The notes: generated by a model not told the origin, from the sequence alone. Positions 8,961 through 19,775 are shown, counted from the stretch's first letter. The stretch: 64,000 bases of DNA from Sphingomonas parva (ex Maeng et al. 2020) (GCF_004564275.1 NZ_SPDV01000035.1:25635-89634), one strand, 5' to 3'. Made by a program: numbers and translations.

Positions 8961-10122
8961 GCCCGAACGGCGGGACGCGCGGGGGAGAGCGAAGATCGGC
9001 AAGCTGGCGGGGGACGCGATCGATCGACAGGCGCCGGCCGAATTCCGCCTGCTGATCGCCTGCTGCCGCTGGCCGCTTCTGCCGGCGCAGGTCGCATCGC
9101 TCGCGTCGGCGGCTTCGATTGATTGGCCGCTGTTCGTCCGGATGGCGCAGCGGCACCGCGTCGAGGCGCTGGCGCGGCGCGCGCTGGAGAAGGCGGCGGT
9201 CGAGATCCCGTCGGAGGCGGCGGAGCCCCTCGATACGGCAAGCAGCCGCATTGCCGCCGAGAATCTGATCATTGCGGCCGAGACCGCCCGCCTGGTCGCC
9301 GCCCTTACCGAGGCGGACATCCCCTTCCTGTTCGTGAAGGGGCTGAGCCTCGGCGCGCTCGCCTACGGCACGATCCTGGTGAAGGCAGGATGGGACATCG
9401 ATCTGCTCGTTGCCCCCGAGGCGCTCGAGCCTGCGGCGGATCTCCTCCAGCGGCTCGGCTACCATCTCGCGGTTCCGCCGGGCGATGCCGCCCCGGCACG
9501 CCTGCACGCCTGGCATGCGCGGTCGAAGGAATCAGTCTGGCGCAATCCAGGACGCCGCGCGACCGTCGAGCTCCACACGGCGCTGACCGATCAGGCCGCC
9601 CTTCTCCCGACGCTGGACGTCGATGCGCCGCGCCAGATGGTGGCGATCACGCCGACCCTGGCCGTGCCGACGCTCGCGAGGGACGAGCTCTTCGCCTACC
9701 TCACCGTCCACGGCGCCTCGAGTGCCTGGTTTCGGCTGAAATGGCTCGCCGACGTTGCCGCGCTCCTTGCCGGAGAGGACGAAGCGGAGGTGGAGCGCCT
9801 CTATCGCCGCGCCCGGACGCTCGGCGCCGGACGCGCCGCCGCCGTCGCCCTGCTGCTCTGCCGGGACTTGTTCGGCACCTGCGCGGGGCCGAGGCTGATA
9901 GCGGAGCTCCGCACCGACCGCGTCAACAGGTGGATGGCGAGGGGCGCATGGCAGAGTCTCGCCGGCCGCTCGATCGCGACCGAGGTGACGCGGCTGCGCG
10001 GCGGCACGCTCTGGATTCATCTCCTGCAATTCGGACTCGTGCCGGGGCTGCGCTACAAGCTCGGCGAGCTACGGCGTCAGCTCCGCACCTTGCGGCCCTT
10101 TCCGGAGCCGCCGCGCGCCTAG
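8947..10122 (+). CDS. Nucleotidyltransferase family protein (NTP_transf_5 type)
   Basis: This 391-aa protein has the nucleotidyltransferase core IPFLFVKGLSLGALAYG then GWDIDLLVAPEALEPAADLL (about 118-165), where DID supplies metal-binding acidic residues. VELHTALTD (about 206) and RDELFAYLTVHGASSAWFRL then KWLADVAALL (about 240-265) are the other family blocks. Such proteins accompany B2-type proteases in some lasso-peptide clusters, where they modify the product. Here only the B2-like gene is adjacent, overlapping by 14 bases. The substrate is unknown. The stop shares CTAG with the convergent yceD stop. Confidence 0.8.
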   Translation: MGMFEPERRDARGRAKIGKLAGDAIDRQAPAEFRLLIACCRWPLLPAQVASLASAASIDWPLFVRMAQRHRVEALARRALEKAAVEIPSEAAEPLDTASSRIAAENLIIAAETARLVAALTEADIPFLFVKGLSLGALAYGTILVKAGWDIDLLVAPEALEPAADLLQRLGYHLAVPPGDAAPARLHAWHARSKESVWRNPGRRATVELHTALTDQAALLPTLDVDAPRQMVAITPTLAVPTLARDELFAYLTVHGASSAWFRLKWLADVAALLAGEDEAEVERLYRRARTLGAGRAAAVALLLCRDLFGTCAGPRLIAELRTDRVNRWMARGAWQSLAGRSIATEVTRLRGGTLWIHLLQFGLVPGLRYKLGELRRQLRTLRPFPEPPRA

Positions 10123-10652
10123 CGCTTGTCGCCCTTCAGCGCGGCGAGCGCTGCGAACGGGCTCCTTTCGGCTCGCGCCTCCTCCTCGCTCTTCACGCCC
10201 GCAGCGCGCAGCGCCTCCTCGGCACGCGGCGAGCGCGGAAACGGGTTCAGCGCGAGCGACACCGTCTCGGCAACCGCCTCGCCGAGATCGATCGCCGCGG
10301 CGTCGTAGAAAACGACGTCCATCTCGCCCTCGCTGAGCTCGATTTCCTCCTCGCCGCCGGCGCTCTCCGGATGCGGCCGGAACTCGATCCGGAACTCTTC
10401 CTCGACCGCGTCCTCGACCGGCTCGCCCGTGGCGACGCAGCTCTGGGTCACCGCCGCAGTCACTGTCCCGCGCGCGGTGATCGTCTCGCCATTGCGCGAG
10501 AGCGTTGCCTCGGCGCCGAGCCGTGCGATTCCGACCAGGCCGAAGCGGGCCGCAAGCGCCGTCCGCTCCCCCTCGTCCGCGTCGATCGAGACCTGGCGGG
10601 GCGCCTGGCCGAGCGTATCGATCCGGTAGGTGCGGCTGAATTCCGGGCTCAT
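10119..10652 (-). CDS. YceD family protein (DUF177)
   Basis: This 177-aa protein of the YceD/DUF177 family is associated with 23S rRNA accumulation. Visible hallmarks are VTQSCVATGEPVEDAVEEEF near the middle (family C-x-x-T/S-G-x-P) and the acidic DVVFYDAAAIDLGEAVAETV then SLALNPFPRSP. Only one Cys is in the usual position. Its partner is normally rpmF and plsX, but here it lies downstream of the cytochrome chaperone gene with a 4-base overlap. It converges on the nucleotidyltransferase gene. Confidence 0.88.
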   Translation of the reverse strand: MSPEFSRTYRIDTLGQAPRQVSIDADEGERTALAARFGLVGIARLGAEATLSRNGETITARGTVTAAVTQSCVATGEPVEDAVEEEFRIEFRPHPESAGGEEEIELSEGEMDVVFYDAAAIDLGEAVAETVSLALNPFPRSPRAEEALRAAGVKSEEEARAERSPFAALAALKGDKR

Positions 10653-11173
10653 CGGCCGATCTCCCCGGCGAGCACAGCGTCGGCGCGGCGCTCCGCGAGA
10701 GAGGCATGGAAGCGCTCCAGCCCCGCCGCGACGAACGCCACCGCCGCATCGGATGGCGCGGCATCCCGGAAGATGTTGCGACGCACCGCCTCCCGGAGAT
10801 CGCCCTCTCCGGCAAAGGCGTCGCGAAACGCCCCCATTCGCCCTCCGAGGGCGCCCATGATCTTGCCGACTCTCTTGCCGACGACGAGGTCGCCGATGCC
10901 GAGCTGGCGCAGGCTTCCGTCCATGTCGTCGATGAAGATCTCGGTGAGCAGCACCGTCTCGCGCCGGCTTGCCTCGCCTTCGCGTTCGAGCCGGAGCAGG
11001 ACGATCGAAAGCAGGGTGGAGAGCATGTCGAACCGTCCGTCGATCGTGTCGGGCACGCCGCCGTCGCGATACCAGGCCGGCTGACGCGCCTCGCGTACGA
11101 CGGACTCGTAGAGCGGCCGCAGCGCCGCGCGCTCCTTGGCCGGGCGGCCGAAGATGCGGGAAAGGAAGGTCAA
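10649..11173 (-). CDS. Ubiquinol-cytochrome c chaperone family protein (CBP3-like)
   Basis: This 174-aa protein of the CBP3/UPF0174 family assists assembly of the cytochrome bc1 complex in mitochondria. The visible blocks are PLYESVVREARQPAWYRDGG, DTIDGRFDMLSTLLSIVLLR, LLTEIFIDDMDGSLRQLGIG and KRVGKIMGALGGRMGAFRDA. There is no signal peptide. The chaperone role in bacteria is by homology. The stop region overlaps the yceD start (ATGA, 10649-10652). The start at 11173 is divergent from bamE, which begins 135 bases away. Confidence 0.88.
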   Translation of the reverse strand: MTFLSRIFGRPAKERAALRPLYESVVREARQPAWYRDGGVPDTIDGRFDMLSTLLSIVLLRLEREGEASRRETVLLTEIFIDDMDGSLRQLGIGDLVVGKRVGKIMGALGGRMGAFRDAFAGEGDLREAVRRNIFRDAAPSDAAVAFVAAGLERFHASLAERRADAVLAGEIGR

Positions 11174-11307
11174 GGGCAGCTCCGCGCGAAGGGGCGCGTA
11201 CTTGCGCCGTTCAGCTTTTGTCGGATATTGGGGGCTCGCACCGCTGCCGACAAGGCGGCGGCCGACGCCGCGTACTTCGCGCCGGCCGTTTCGGGAGAAA
11301 TTTCAAG

Positions 11308-11787
11308 ATGATCGTTGGGCACGGACGCACTTTTGCATTGGGTCTCGCTGCCGCCGGCGCCCTCCTCGCCAGCGGCTGCACGCGGATCAGGGACCATCAG
11401 GGCTATATCGCCGAGGAGACGCTGATCAGCGCCGTCCAGCCCGGCGTCGACAATCGCGATTCCGTTCTCTCGACGCTCGGCCGGCCGACCTTCGTCGGTC
11501 AGTTCAGCGAGAACGATTGGTATTACGTCTCGCGGAACACCCGTAACCTCGCCTTCAACATGCCGCGCCCCGACTCGCAGACCGTGCTGCGTGTCCGGTT
11601 CGATCAGGCCGGAAACGTCGCGTCGGTCGATCGCAAGGGCCTGGAGCAGGTCGTGTCGATCGATCCCAGCAACGACAAGACGCCGACGCTGGGCCGCGAG
11701 CGCGGTTTCATCGAGGAGCTGTTCGGCAACATCGGTGCGGTCGGCGCGACCGGTCAGAGCGGCGGCAGCGCCGACAATCCGAAGTAA
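11308..11787 (+). CDS. bamE: Outer membrane protein assembly factor BamE
   Basis: This 159-aa SmpA/OmlA family lipoprotein is a subunit of the BAM complex that inserts beta-barrel proteins. The signal peptide ends at lipobox LLASGC (about residue 24). The family domain reads VQPGVDNRDSVLSTLGRPTF then VGQFSENDWYYVSRNTR and VLRVRFDQAGNVASVDRKGL. A low-complexity Gly/Ser tail follows. ATG 11308 has GGGAGAAA 7 bases upstream. It is followed by a strong terminator at 11814. Confidence 0.93.
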   Translation: MIVGHGRTFALGLAAAGALLASGCTRIRDHQGYIAEETLISAVQPGVDNRDSVLSTLGRPTFVGQFSENDWYYVSRNTRNLAFNMPRPDSQTVLRVRFDQAGNVASVDRKGLEQVVSIDPSNDKTPTLGRERGFIEELFGNIGAVGATGQSGGSADNPK

Positions 11788-11813
11788 GCGGCCTTCCACC
11801 TCAACGAACCAGC

Positions 11814-11841
11814 AAGGGGCGCCCCGCGGGGCGCCCCTTTT
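11814..11841 (+). terminator. Rho-independent terminator of bamE
   Basis: AAGGGGCGCCCC at 11814-11825 pairs with GGGGCGCCCCTT at 11828-11839 and runs into TTTT. It ends 4 bases before the maeB stop on the other strand, so it may also protect the maeB 3' end. Confidence 0.85.
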
Positions 11842-11845
11842 CGTT

Positions 11846-14104
11846 TCAGCGGACGATGCCGCCCGCGCCGAGCACTGCGAGCGTGACGAGGTCCGAGGCG
11901 CTCGCCGTCATCGGCGCGATCTGGACCGGCTGCGCCATACCGACCAGCATCGGCCCGACCACCGCGTCTCCCCCGACCTCGGCGAGCAGCTTCGCCGAGA
12001 GATTGGCCGATTGCAGGCCCGGCATCACCAGCACGTTGGCAGGCCCGGTGAGGCGGCTGAACGGATAGACGCTCTGCATCGCCGGGTTGAGCGCGACGTC
12101 CGGCGCCATCTCGCCTTCATATTCGAAATCGACGCCGCGGCCGTCGAGCAGCCGCACCGCGCCGCGCACGCCCTCGAGGAACGTGCCCTCGGGATTGCCG
12201 AAGTTCGAGTAGGACAGGAAGGCGACGCGCGGCTCGTGTCCCATCCGCCGCGCGACGGCGGCGGTCTGGATGGCGATCTCGGCAAGCTGCTCGGCGTCCG
12301 GCCGCTCGGTGACGGTGGTGTCCGCCATGAAGATCGTGTGGGTCTTGCCGACCAGCGTATGAATGCCGAACGGCGTGCAGCCGGCCTTGGGATCGAGCAC
12401 GCGGCGGACCTGGCGCAGCGTCTGCGCATAAGGCCGGGTGACGCCGCTGATCAGCACGTCGCCTTCGCCGAGCGCGAGCAGCAAGGCGGCGAAGGTGTTG
12501 CGGTCCTGGTTCACCATCCGCTCCACCTCGCGATGCAGCCGGCCGCGGCGCTGCAGCCGCTTGTAGAGATAGTCGACCATCTCCGGCACCCGCTCATAGG
12601 TGCGGCTGTTGATCAGCTCGAAGCTCTCCGGCTTTTCGACGCCCAGGGCGCGGAGCCGGTCGTGCACGTCGTCGCGGCCGACCAGCACCGGCACGCCGTA
12701 GCCGCCGTCGCGGAAGGCGATTGCGGCGCGCAGCACCACGTCCTCGTCGCCCTCGGCGAAGATCACCCGCTTCGGATTGGCGCGGGCCGCTTCATAGGCC
12801 GCAGTCAGCACCGACGTGGTGGGATTGAGGCGGGAGCGCAGCGCAGTGCGGTAGGACGTCATGTCCTTGATCGGGAAGCGGGCGACGCCCGTATCCATCG
12901 CCGCCTGGGCAACGGCGGCGGGCACGACCTCCATCAGCCGCGGATCGAACGGCGCGGGGATGATGTAGTCGGGCCCGAAGCTGTGGGCGCGGCCGCCATA
13001 GGCCGCCGCAACTTCCTCGGGCACCTGCTGCCGGGCGAGCTCGGCGAGCGCCTGTGCCGCGGCGATCTTCATCTCGTCGTTGATTCCGGTCGCCCGCACG
13101 TCGAGCGCACCGCGGAAGATGAACGGGAAGCCGAGGACGTTGTTCACCTGGTTCGGGAAGTCCGAGCGGCCGGTGGCGACGATCGCGTCCGGGCGCGCCG
13201 CCTTGGCGTCGGGCGGCATGATCTCCGGATCGGGATTGGCCATGGCGAAGATGATCGGCTGCGGCGCCATGTCCTTCACCATCTCCGGCTTCAGCGCGCC
13301 CGCGGCGGAGAGACCGAGGAACACGTCAGCCCCGACCAGGGCCTCGGCCAGCGTGCGCCGGTCGGTGGGCACGGCATGGGCGGACTTCCACTGGTCGAGG
13401 CCTTCGCGGCCGACCCAGATCACGCCCGAGCGATCGCACATCAGCACGTTGTCGTGGCGCACGCCCATTGCCTTGATCAGTTCGGTGCAGGCGATCGCCG
13501 CCGCGCCGGCGCCGTTCACCACCACCTTGATGTCCTTGAGGTCGCGGCCGGTGAGATAGCAGGCGTTGATCAGGCCGGCCGCGGTGATGATCGCGGTGCC
13601 GTGCTGATCGTCGTGAAAGACCGGGATGTTCATCCGTTCCTTCAGCGTCTGCTCGATGATGAAGCATTCCGGCGCGGCGATGTCCTCGAGGTTGATTCCG
13701 CCGAAGCTCGGCTCGAGCAGCGCGACCGCGTTGACGAAGGCGTCCGTATCCTCGGTCGCGACCTCGAGATCGATCGAATCCACGTCGGCGAAGCGCTTGA
13801 ACAGCACCGCCTTGCCTTCCATCACCGGCTTGGAGGCGAGCGCGCCGAGATTGCCCAGGCCAAGGATCGCGGTGCCGTTGGAGATGACCGCGACCAGATT
13901 GCCTTTGGCGGTGTAATCATAGGCCTTGCCCGGATCCTCGGCGATCGCGCGGACCGGCACCGCCACGCCGGGCGAATAAGCGAGGCTGAGATCGCGCTGC
14001 GTCGCCATCGGCTTCGAAGCGATGATCTCGATCTTCCCCGGCCGGCCTTCGCCGTGGAAGTTCAGCGCTTCCTGCTCCGAGAATTTGACGTTGCTCTCGC
14101 TCAT
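11846..14104 (-). CDS. maeB: NADP-dependent malic enzyme
   Basis: This 752-aa MaeB-type enzyme decarboxylates malate to pyruvate with NADP. The N-terminal malic domain has [18 protein letters not shown], then [20 protein letters not shown] and [12 protein letters not shown]. The NAD(P)-binding domain has [20 protein letters not shown]. From about residue 430 a phosphotransacetylase-like domain follows ([20 protein letters not shown] to [14 protein letters not shown]), which in this family is regulatory rather than catalytic. The start at 14104 has AGGCGGAACG upstream. It is divergent from mutS. Confidence 0.97.
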   Translation of the reverse strand: MSESNVKFSEQEALNFHGEGRPGKIEIIASKPMATQRDLSLAYSPGVAVPVRAIAEDPGKAYDYTAKGNLVAVISNGTAILGLGNLGALASKPVMEGKAVLFKRFADVDSIDLEVATEDTDAFVNAVALLEPSFGGINLEDIAAPECFIIEQTLKERMNIPVFHDDQHGTAIITAAGLINACYLTGRDLKDIKVVVNGAGAAAIACTELIKAMGVRHDNVLMCDRSGVIWVGREGLDQWKSAHAVPTDRRTLAEALVGADVFLGLSAAGALKPEMVKDMAPQPIIFAMANPDPEIMPPDAKAARPDAIVATGRSDFPNQVNNVLGFPFIFRGALDVRATGINDEMKIAAAQALAELARQQVPEEVAAAYGGRAHSFGPDYIIPAPFDPRLMEVVPAAVAQAAMDTGVARFPIKDMTSYRTALRSRLNPTTSVLTAAYEAARANPKRVIFAEGDEDVVLRAAIAFRDGGYGVPVLVGRDDVHDRLRALGVEKPESFELINSRTYERVPEMVDYLYKRLQRRGRLHREVERMVNQDRNTFAALLLALGEGDVLISGVTRPYAQTLRQVRRVLDPKAGCTPFGIHTLVGKTHTIFMADTTVTERPDAEQLAEIAIQTAAVARRMGHEPRVAFLSYSNFGNPEGTFLEGVRGAVRLLDGRGVDFEYEGEMAPDVALNPAMQSVYPFSRLTGPANVLVMPGLQSANLSAKLLAEVGGDAVVGPMLVGMAQPVQIAPMTASASDLVTLAVLGAGGIVR

Positions 14105-14228
14105 CGTTCCGCCTTCTGCTGATTTTGGTCCCCTCTAGGACCTTGCGGCTGAACGGAGCAACCCGCCGAATGCTCCGCCTTGCCCGCGGACGCTACGGAA
14201 GCCGGCACCGGCGAAAAGCTGGGGACGA

Positions 14229-16904
14229 ATGGCACGGACCCCGTTCCGCTTTGCCGCGCAAGCCTTTATCGCTCTTGGCATGGCCACCAAGGCAAAGACC
14301 GAGCCCGGCGCCGTCGCGAGCGCTCCGACGCCGATGATGGCGCAATATCTCTCGCTCAAGGCCGAGGCGAGCGATTGTCTGCTCTTCTACCGGATGGGCG
14401 ACTTCTTCGAATTGTTCTTCGACGATGCCAAGGCGGCGGCCCAGTGCCTCGACATCGCGCTGACCGCACGCGGCGAGCACGAGGGTGAGCCGATCCCGAT
14501 GTGCGGCGTGCCGATCCATGCCGCCGAGGCCTATCTTGCGCGTTTGATCAAGGCCGGCCACCGGGTCGCCATCGCCGAGCAGACGGAGAGCCCGGCCGAA
14601 GCGAAGAAGCGCGGCTCCAAGTCGGTCGTCAACCGCGCCATCGTCCGCGTCGTCACCGCCGGAACGCTGACCGAGGAGGCGCTGCTCGATTCGCGTGCGG
14701 CGAACTGGCTGGTCGCCGTGGCGCGGGCGGGCGACCGCTTCGGCATCGCCGCCGCGGACATCTCGACCGGCCGGTTCGAGCTCGGCTCGATCCCCGCTGC
14801 CGCGCTCGACGCCGAGCTCGCCCGGCTGGCGGCGGCCGAGATCATCGCCCCGGAGCCGATCGCTGGTGTCGAGGTGCAGGCGCGCCGCGCCGGCTTCGAC
14901 AGCATCGGCGCCGAAAAGCGGCTTCGCGACCGCTTCGAGGTCGCGACGCTCGACGGCTTCGGAAGCTTCGACCGGGCGGCGCTCGCCGCCGCCGGCGGCC
15001 TGCTCACCTATCTCGACGAGGTCGCGCGCGACTCCGTTCCCTATCTGCGTCCGCCGGTGGTCCGCTCGTCCGGAGATCACATGATGATCGACGCCGCCAC
15101 CCGCGAGAGTCTGGAGCTGGCCGTCTCCTCGACGGGCGGGCGGACCGGCAGTCTCCTCCACGCCGTCGATCGCACCGTCACCGGCGCCGGCGCGCGCCTG
15201 CTCGCTGCGGACATCGGGGCGCCGCTCCTCGACCGCGCGACGATTGAGGCCCGGCTCGATCTCGTCGCCTTGTTCGAGCGGGACGCCGGCACGCGCGACA
15301 TGCTCCGCCGCCAGCTGAAGGCGCTGCCCGACATCGGCCGTGCGCTCGGCCGTCTGGTCGCCGGACGCGGCTGCCCGCGCGATCTCGGCCAGTTGCGCGA
15401 CGGGCTCAGCGAGGCCGGCAGGCTCCACGACCGGCTTGCCGCCCTCCCCGACCGGCCGGCGCTGCTCGACGCATTGCTCCCGGCCCTCACCGGCCATGGC
15501 GCCCTGGTCGATCTCCTCGCCCGCGCCCTGGTTCCGGCGCCGCCGATCGACGCCGCGCAGGGCGGCTATATCGCCGAAGGCTATGACGCCGCGCTCGACG
15601 ATCTGCGCGCCACCGGCGGCGAGGGCCGCCGCGCGATCGCCTCGCTGGAGGCGCGCTATCGGCAGCAGACCGGCATCGCCGCCCTCAAGATCCGCCACAA
15701 CGGCGTGCTCGGCTATCATATCGAGGTTCCGGCCCGGCACGCCGATCCGCTGATGACGCCGGACTCCGGCTTCACCCACCGCCAGACGCTTGCCGGCGTG
15801 GTGCGCTTCAACGCGCCCGAGCTCCACGAGCAGGCGATGCGGGTCGGCCAGGCCGGCGGCCATGCCCTCGCCGCCGAGGCCGCCCATCTCGAGACGCTGA
15901 TCGGCGCCGCGCTCGGCCAGGCGGAGGCGATCGCGGCCGCCGCCGACGCCCTGGCCCGGTTCGACGTCGCCGCCGGGCTCGCCGAGCGCGCTGCGGAAGG
16001 TGGCTGGACCCGACCGCTGTTCGTCGCCCACAATTGCTTCGACATCCAGGGCGGCCGCCATCCCGTCGTCGAGGATGCGGTTCGCGCCGCCGGCGGGCGG
16101 TTCGTCGCCAACGACTGCGGCCTGTCGGAAGACGAGCGGCTGTGGCTGGTCACCGGCCCCAACATGGGCGGCAAGTCGACCTTTCTGCGTCAGAACGCCC
16201 TGATTGCCGTGCTCGCCCAGGCCGGCGCCTATGTGCCGGCCGCCCACGCCACTCTGGGGCTGGTCGACCGCCTGTTCAGCCGCGTCGGCGCCTCGGACAA
16301 CCTCGCCCGCGGCCGCTCGACCTTCATGGTCGAGATGGTCGAGACCGCCGCCATCCTCTCGCAGGCCACCGAACGCAGCTTCGTCATCCTCGACGAGGTC
16401 GGGCGGGGCACCTCCACGTACGACGGGCTCGCCATCGCCTGGGCCGTCGTGGAGGCGATCCATGATCGCAATCGCTGCCGCTGCCTGTTCGCGACCCATT
16501 ATCACGAGCTGACCCGGCTGGCGGAACGGCTCGACGCCCTCTCGCTCCATCATGTTCGGGCCCGCGAATGGAAAGGCGATCTCGTCCTCCTCCACGAGCT
16601 CGGTCGCGGGCCTGCCGACCGCAGCTACGGCCTCGCGGTCGCCAAGCTCGCGGGGCTGCCGGGCCCGGTCCTCGCCCGCGCCAAGTCGGTGCTCGCCAAG
16701 CTCGAGGAAGGAAAGTCGGCGACCGGCGGGATCGCCGCCGGCCTGGACGATCTGCCGCTCTTCGCCGCCGCCGCGCAGGCCGAGGAGGAGGCCGCGGACC
16801 CGCTTCACGCCGCGATCGCCGACGTCGACGTCGACGCGCTCAGCCCCCGCGAGGCGCTCGATCTCGTCTATCGGCTGAAGCGGATCGCCGCCGAAGCCGG
16901 CTGA
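14229..16904 (+). CDS. mutS: DNA mismatch repair protein MutS
   Basis: MutS recognises mismatches and recruits MutL. The mismatch-reading Phe-x-Glu lies in [14 protein letters not shown] near the N-terminus. The ATPase has [15 protein letters not shown] (about residue 643), the signature [20 protein letters not shown], Walker [17 protein letters not shown] and the [10 protein letters not shown] switch. The 891-aa form starts at ATG 14229 behind GGGGACGA. ATG 14280 would give 874 aa, closer to typical, but has no obvious ribosome site. The stop overlaps the glnD start (TGATG). Confidence 0.96.
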   Translation: MARTPFRFAAQAFIALGMATKAKTEPGAVASAPTPMMAQYLSLKAEASDCLLFYRMGDFFELFFDDAKAAAQCLDIALTARGEHEGEPIPMCGVPIHAAEAYLARLIKAGHRVAIAEQTESPAEAKKRGSKSVVNRAIVRVVTAGTLTEEALLDSRAANWLVAVARAGDRFGIAAADISTGRFELGSIPAAALDAELARLAAAEIIAPEPIAGVEVQARRAGFDSIGAEKRLRDRFEVATLDGFGSFDRAALAAAGGLLTYLDEVARDSVPYLRPPVVRSSGDHMMIDAATRESLELAVSSTGGRTGSLLHAVDRTVTGAGARLLAADIGAPLLDRATIEARLDLVALFERDAGTRDMLRRQLKALPDIGRALGRLVAGRGCPRDLGQLRDGLSEAGRLHDRLAALPDRPALLDALLPALTGHGALVDLLARALVPAPPIDAAQGGYIAEGYDAALDDLRATGGEGRRAIASLEARYRQQTGIAALKIRHNGVLGYHIEVPARHADPLMTPDSGFTHRQTLAGVVRFNAPELHEQAMRVGQAGGHALAAEAAHLETLIGAALGQAEAIAAAADALARFDVAAGLAERAAEGGWTRPLFVAHNCFDIQGGRHPVVEDAVRAAGGRFVANDCGLSEDERLWLVTGPNMGGKSTFLRQNALIAVLAQAGAYVPAAHATLGLVDRLFSRVGASDNLARGRSTFMVEMVETAAILSQATERSFVILDEVGRGTSTYDGLAIAWAVVEAIHDRNRCRCLFATHYHELTRLAERLDALSLHHVRAREWKGDLVLLHELGRGPADRSYGLAVAKLAGLPGPVLARAKSVLAKLEEGKSATGGIAAGLDDLPLFAAAAQAEEEAADPLHAAIADVDVDALSPREALDLVYRLKRIAAEAG

Positions 16905-19663
16905 TGGCAAGCCGCTTCGCCCAGGTCCCGGCCAAGCGCGCGATCGTCGACCGCCGCGGCCTTGCCGACCGGCTCGGAGCGCTCCCCGGCGACGATGCGG
17001 CACGGCGGCTGGCGGCGACCTCGCTGCTCAAGGAAGCGCTGGCCGGCGGACGCGGCGAGATCGCGCGGCGGCTCGAGGAGCGGCCGTGGCAGGGCAGCGA
17101 GACCGCCGCGGCCTACGCCTTCCTGACCGATCAGATCCTGCGCCTCGCCTATGATTTCATCGTCACCCGGCTCTACCCGCTGCACAACCCGACCGATGCC
17201 GAGCGGCTGCTGCTGATGGCGGTCGGCGGCTACGGCCGCGGCGAGATGGCGCTCCATTCCGACGTCGATATCGCCTTCGTCACGCCGTGGAAGCCGACGC
17301 CCTGGACGGAACAGGTCATCGAATCGATGCTCTACCTGCTCTGGGATCTCGGCTTGAAGGTCGGGCATTCGAGCCGCTCGATGGCCGAGCTGGTCGCGGT
17401 CGCGAGCGCCGATCACACGGTCCGCACCGCGCTGGTCGAGGCGCGCTACCTCTGGGGCGACGAGAGCCTGTTCGAGGAGTTCGAGGGACGCTTCCGCAAG
17501 GAGGTCGTCGCCGGCAACGTGCGCGCCTTCGTGGTCGAGAAGCTCGAGGAGAGGAACGGCCGCCACGAGAGGATGGGCGACAGCCGCTACGTCGTCGAGC
17601 CGAACGTCAAGGAAGGCAAGGGCGGGCTTCGCGATCTCCACACGCTCTTCTGGATCGGCAAGTTCGCCTATCAGGTCGGCAGCGTCGCCGAGCTGGTGGA
17701 TGTCGGCCTGCTCACGCCCGACGAGCTTCGCCAGTTCCAGCGCGCCGAGCGCTTCCTCTGGGCGGTGCGCTGCCACCTTCATTTCGTCGCCGGCCGCGCC
17801 GAGGAGCGGCTGACGTTCGACTATCAGCGCGAGATCGCGGCGCGGATGAACTACGCGCAGCGGCCTGGCACCTCGCCAGTCGAGCGCTTCATGCGGCACT
17901 ATTTCCTGCACGCGAAGATGGTGGGCGACCTCACCGGCGTCTTCCTCGCGCATCTCGACGAGAAGTTCGCCCGCCGCGGCCACCGCTTCGGCCTTCCCGC
18001 GCTCAGGCCCCGGCGTCGCAAGCTGGAAGGGTTCGTCCTCGATCGCGGCCGCCTCGCGCTTCCCAACGACAATTTCTTCCACGAGGATCCGGTGCGGCTG
18101 CTCCAGATCTTCGCCTTTGCCGACCGCGACGGGCTCGAGATCCACCCGATGGCGATGCGCGCCGCCGCGCGGGACGCCAAGCTGATCGACCGCGCGGTGC
18201 GTGCCGATCCCCGCGCCAATGCGCTGTTCCTCGACGTTCTCACCTCGCCGCGGGACCCCGAGACGGTGCTCCGCTGGATGAACGAGGCAGGCGTCTTCGG
18301 GCGCTTCGTTCCCGAGTTCGGCCGGGTCGTCGCGCAGATGCAGTTCGACATGTACCATCACTACACGGTCGACGAGCACACCATCCGCGCGATCGGTCTG
18401 CTCGCCCGCATCGAGCGCGGCGAGTTCAAGGAAGATCATCCGCTCTCGACCTCGCTGTTCCGCTCGATCGGCTCGCGGCGCGCCCTCTACGTCGCGGTGC
18501 TGATGCACGACATCGCCAAGGGCCGCGGCGGCGATCACAGCGTGCTCGGAGAGGAGGTGGCGCGCAGCCTCGGTCCGCGGCTCGGCCTCACCGAGGCGGA
18601 GACCGACACCGTGGCCTGGCTGGTGCGCTGGCACCTCTTCATGTCGGCCACCGCGTTCAAGCGCGACCTCTCCGATCCCAAGACGATCCAGGACTTCGCG
18701 GCCCATGTGAAGAGCCTGGAGCGGCTGCGGCTGCTGCTGATCCTCACCGTCGTCGACATTCGCGCGGTGGGCCCGGGGGTGTGGAACAGCTGGAAGCGTC
18801 AGCTGCTGCGCGAGCTGTTCGATTCGGCCGAGGAGGTGCTCCGCCTCGGCCACAAGGAGACCGGCCGAAAGGAGCGGATCGCGGCGACCCGGGAGGATCT
18901 CGCCGCCCGCCTGCGCTGGGATGCGAGCCGCTTCGAGCGGCTCGTCTGGCGGCTTCCCGAGAGCTATTGGCTGGCCGAGCCGATCGCCGTGATCGAGGGC
19001 AATGCCCGGCTGATGGATGCCGCGGACCGGGATCCGGCACGCGCGAGTCCGCTCGTCACCTCGGTCCAGGCGGAGCGCGGCGCGACGCTGGTCAGCGTCT
19101 ACACCCAGGACCAGCGCGGCCTGTTCTTCCGGCTCACCGGCGCAATCAGCCTCGCTGGCGGCAACATCATCGACGCACGTATCCACACCACCAACGACGG
19201 CATGGCGGTCGACAATTTCCTGGTCCAGGATGCGGCCGGTGGCCCTTATGCCGACCGCCACCAGCTGAAGCGGCTGGAAGAGGCGGTGCTCCGCGCCGTC
19301 CAGGGCGCCGAGACGGAGATGGGTCGGCTCGAATCCAAGGCGTTGCCGCTCACCCGCGCCGAAGCCTTCACCGTTCACCCGGACGTCTTCATCGATAATA
19401 ATGCATCGAGCCGCTACACCGTGGTCGAGGTCAACGCCCGCGACCGCGCGGCCCTGCTGAGCGGCCTCGCCCGCGCCCTGTTCGAAATGAAGGTGGCGGT
19501 CCATTCGGCGCACATCGCCACCTATGGCGAGCGCGCCGTCGACGTCTTCTATCTCACCGATCTGGCCGGCGAGAAGATCGTCGCGTCGGCCCGGATCAAG
19601 GCCCTTCGCGGCCGCCTGCTCAAGGCCGCGGAGGGCGGCGCGCCGGGCCGCAAGGCCGCCTGA
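16904..19663 (+). CDS. glnD: [Protein-PII] uridylyltransferase / uridylyl-removing enzyme
   Basis: GlnD senses glutamine and uridylylates or de-uridylylates PII. At 919 aa it has the full domain set. The nucleotidyltransferase has GGYGRGEMALHSDVDI (about 107-122) and the HD domain has LMHDIAKGRGGDHS (about 530). Two C-terminal ACT domains begin near residues 730 (YTQDQRGLFFRLTGAISLAG) and 835 (VVEVNARDRAALLSGLARAL). The start ATG 16904 overlaps the mutS stop by one base, so the two are co-translated. No start context other than the coupling is needed. Confidence 0.97.
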   Translation: MASRFAQVPAKRAIVDRRGLADRLGALPGDDAARRLAATSLLKEALAGGRGEIARRLEERPWQGSETAAAYAFLTDQILRLAYDFIVTRLYPLHNPTDAERLLLMAVGGYGRGEMALHSDVDIAFVTPWKPTPWTEQVIESMLYLLWDLGLKVGHSSRSMAELVAVASADHTVRTALVEARYLWGDESLFEEFEGRFRKEVVAGNVRAFVVEKLEERNGRHERMGDSRYVVEPNVKEGKGGLRDLHTLFWIGKFAYQVGSVAELVDVGLLTPDELRQFQRAERFLWAVRCHLHFVAGRAEERLTFDYQREIAARMNYAQRPGTSPVERFMRHYFLHAKMVGDLTGVFLAHLDEKFARRGHRFGLPALRPRRRKLEGFVLDRGRLALPNDNFFHEDPVRLLQIFAFADRDGLEIHPMAMRAAARDAKLIDRAVRADPRANALFLDVLTSPRDPETVLRWMNEAGVFGRFVPEFGRVVAQMQFDMYHHYTVDEHTIRAIGLLARIERGEFKEDHPLSTSLFRSIGSRRALYVAVLMHDIAKGRGGDHSVLGEEVARSLGPRLGLTEAETDTVAWLVRWHLFMSATAFKRDLSDPKTIQDFAAHVKSLERLRLLLILTVVDIRAVGPGVWNSWKRQLLRELFDSAEEVLRLGHKETGRKERIAATREDLAARLRWDASRFERLVWRLPESYWLAEPIAVIEGNARLMDAADRDPARASPLVTSVQAERGATLVSVYTQDQRGLFFRLTGAISLAGGNIIDARIHTTNDGMAVDNFLVQDAAGGPYADRHQLKRLEEAVLRAVQGAETEMGRLESKALPLTRAEAFTVHPDVFIDNNASSRYTVVEVNARDRAALLSGLARALFEMKVAVHSAHIATYGERAVDVFYLTDLAGEKIVASARIKALRGRLLKAAEGGAPGRKAA

Positions 19664-19686
19664 CGAGCCGCGGGATCGGCCACCTC

Positions 19687-19711
19687 CCTTTCGGCTGAGC
19701 CTGTCGAAAGG
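19687..19711. repeat. REP-like hairpin with the GAGCCTGTCGAAAGG core
   Basis: CCTTTCG and CGAAAGG form a 7-bp stem around GCTGAGCCTGT. The core CTTTCGACAGGCTCAG (reverse strand) resembles short intergenic repeats that I know to be dispersed in sphingomonad genomes. I saw one copy in this window. Confidence 0.45.
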
Positions 19712-19775
19712 CCAGTCCGGCGATGCTTCGGCCGCCAGAGTTCGCTACGACGCCTCAGGCGCTCGCTGACACATG

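Noticed and set aside
11591..14122. An 843-codon frame opposite to maeB
   Set aside because: It has His/Arg/Gly-rich composition typical of antisense reading in high-GC coding DNA, and the opposite strand is a full MaeB.
14193..17003. A 936-codon frame opposite to mutS
   Set aside because: No domain is recognisable and the composition is that of an antisense shadow; MutS on the other strand is complete.
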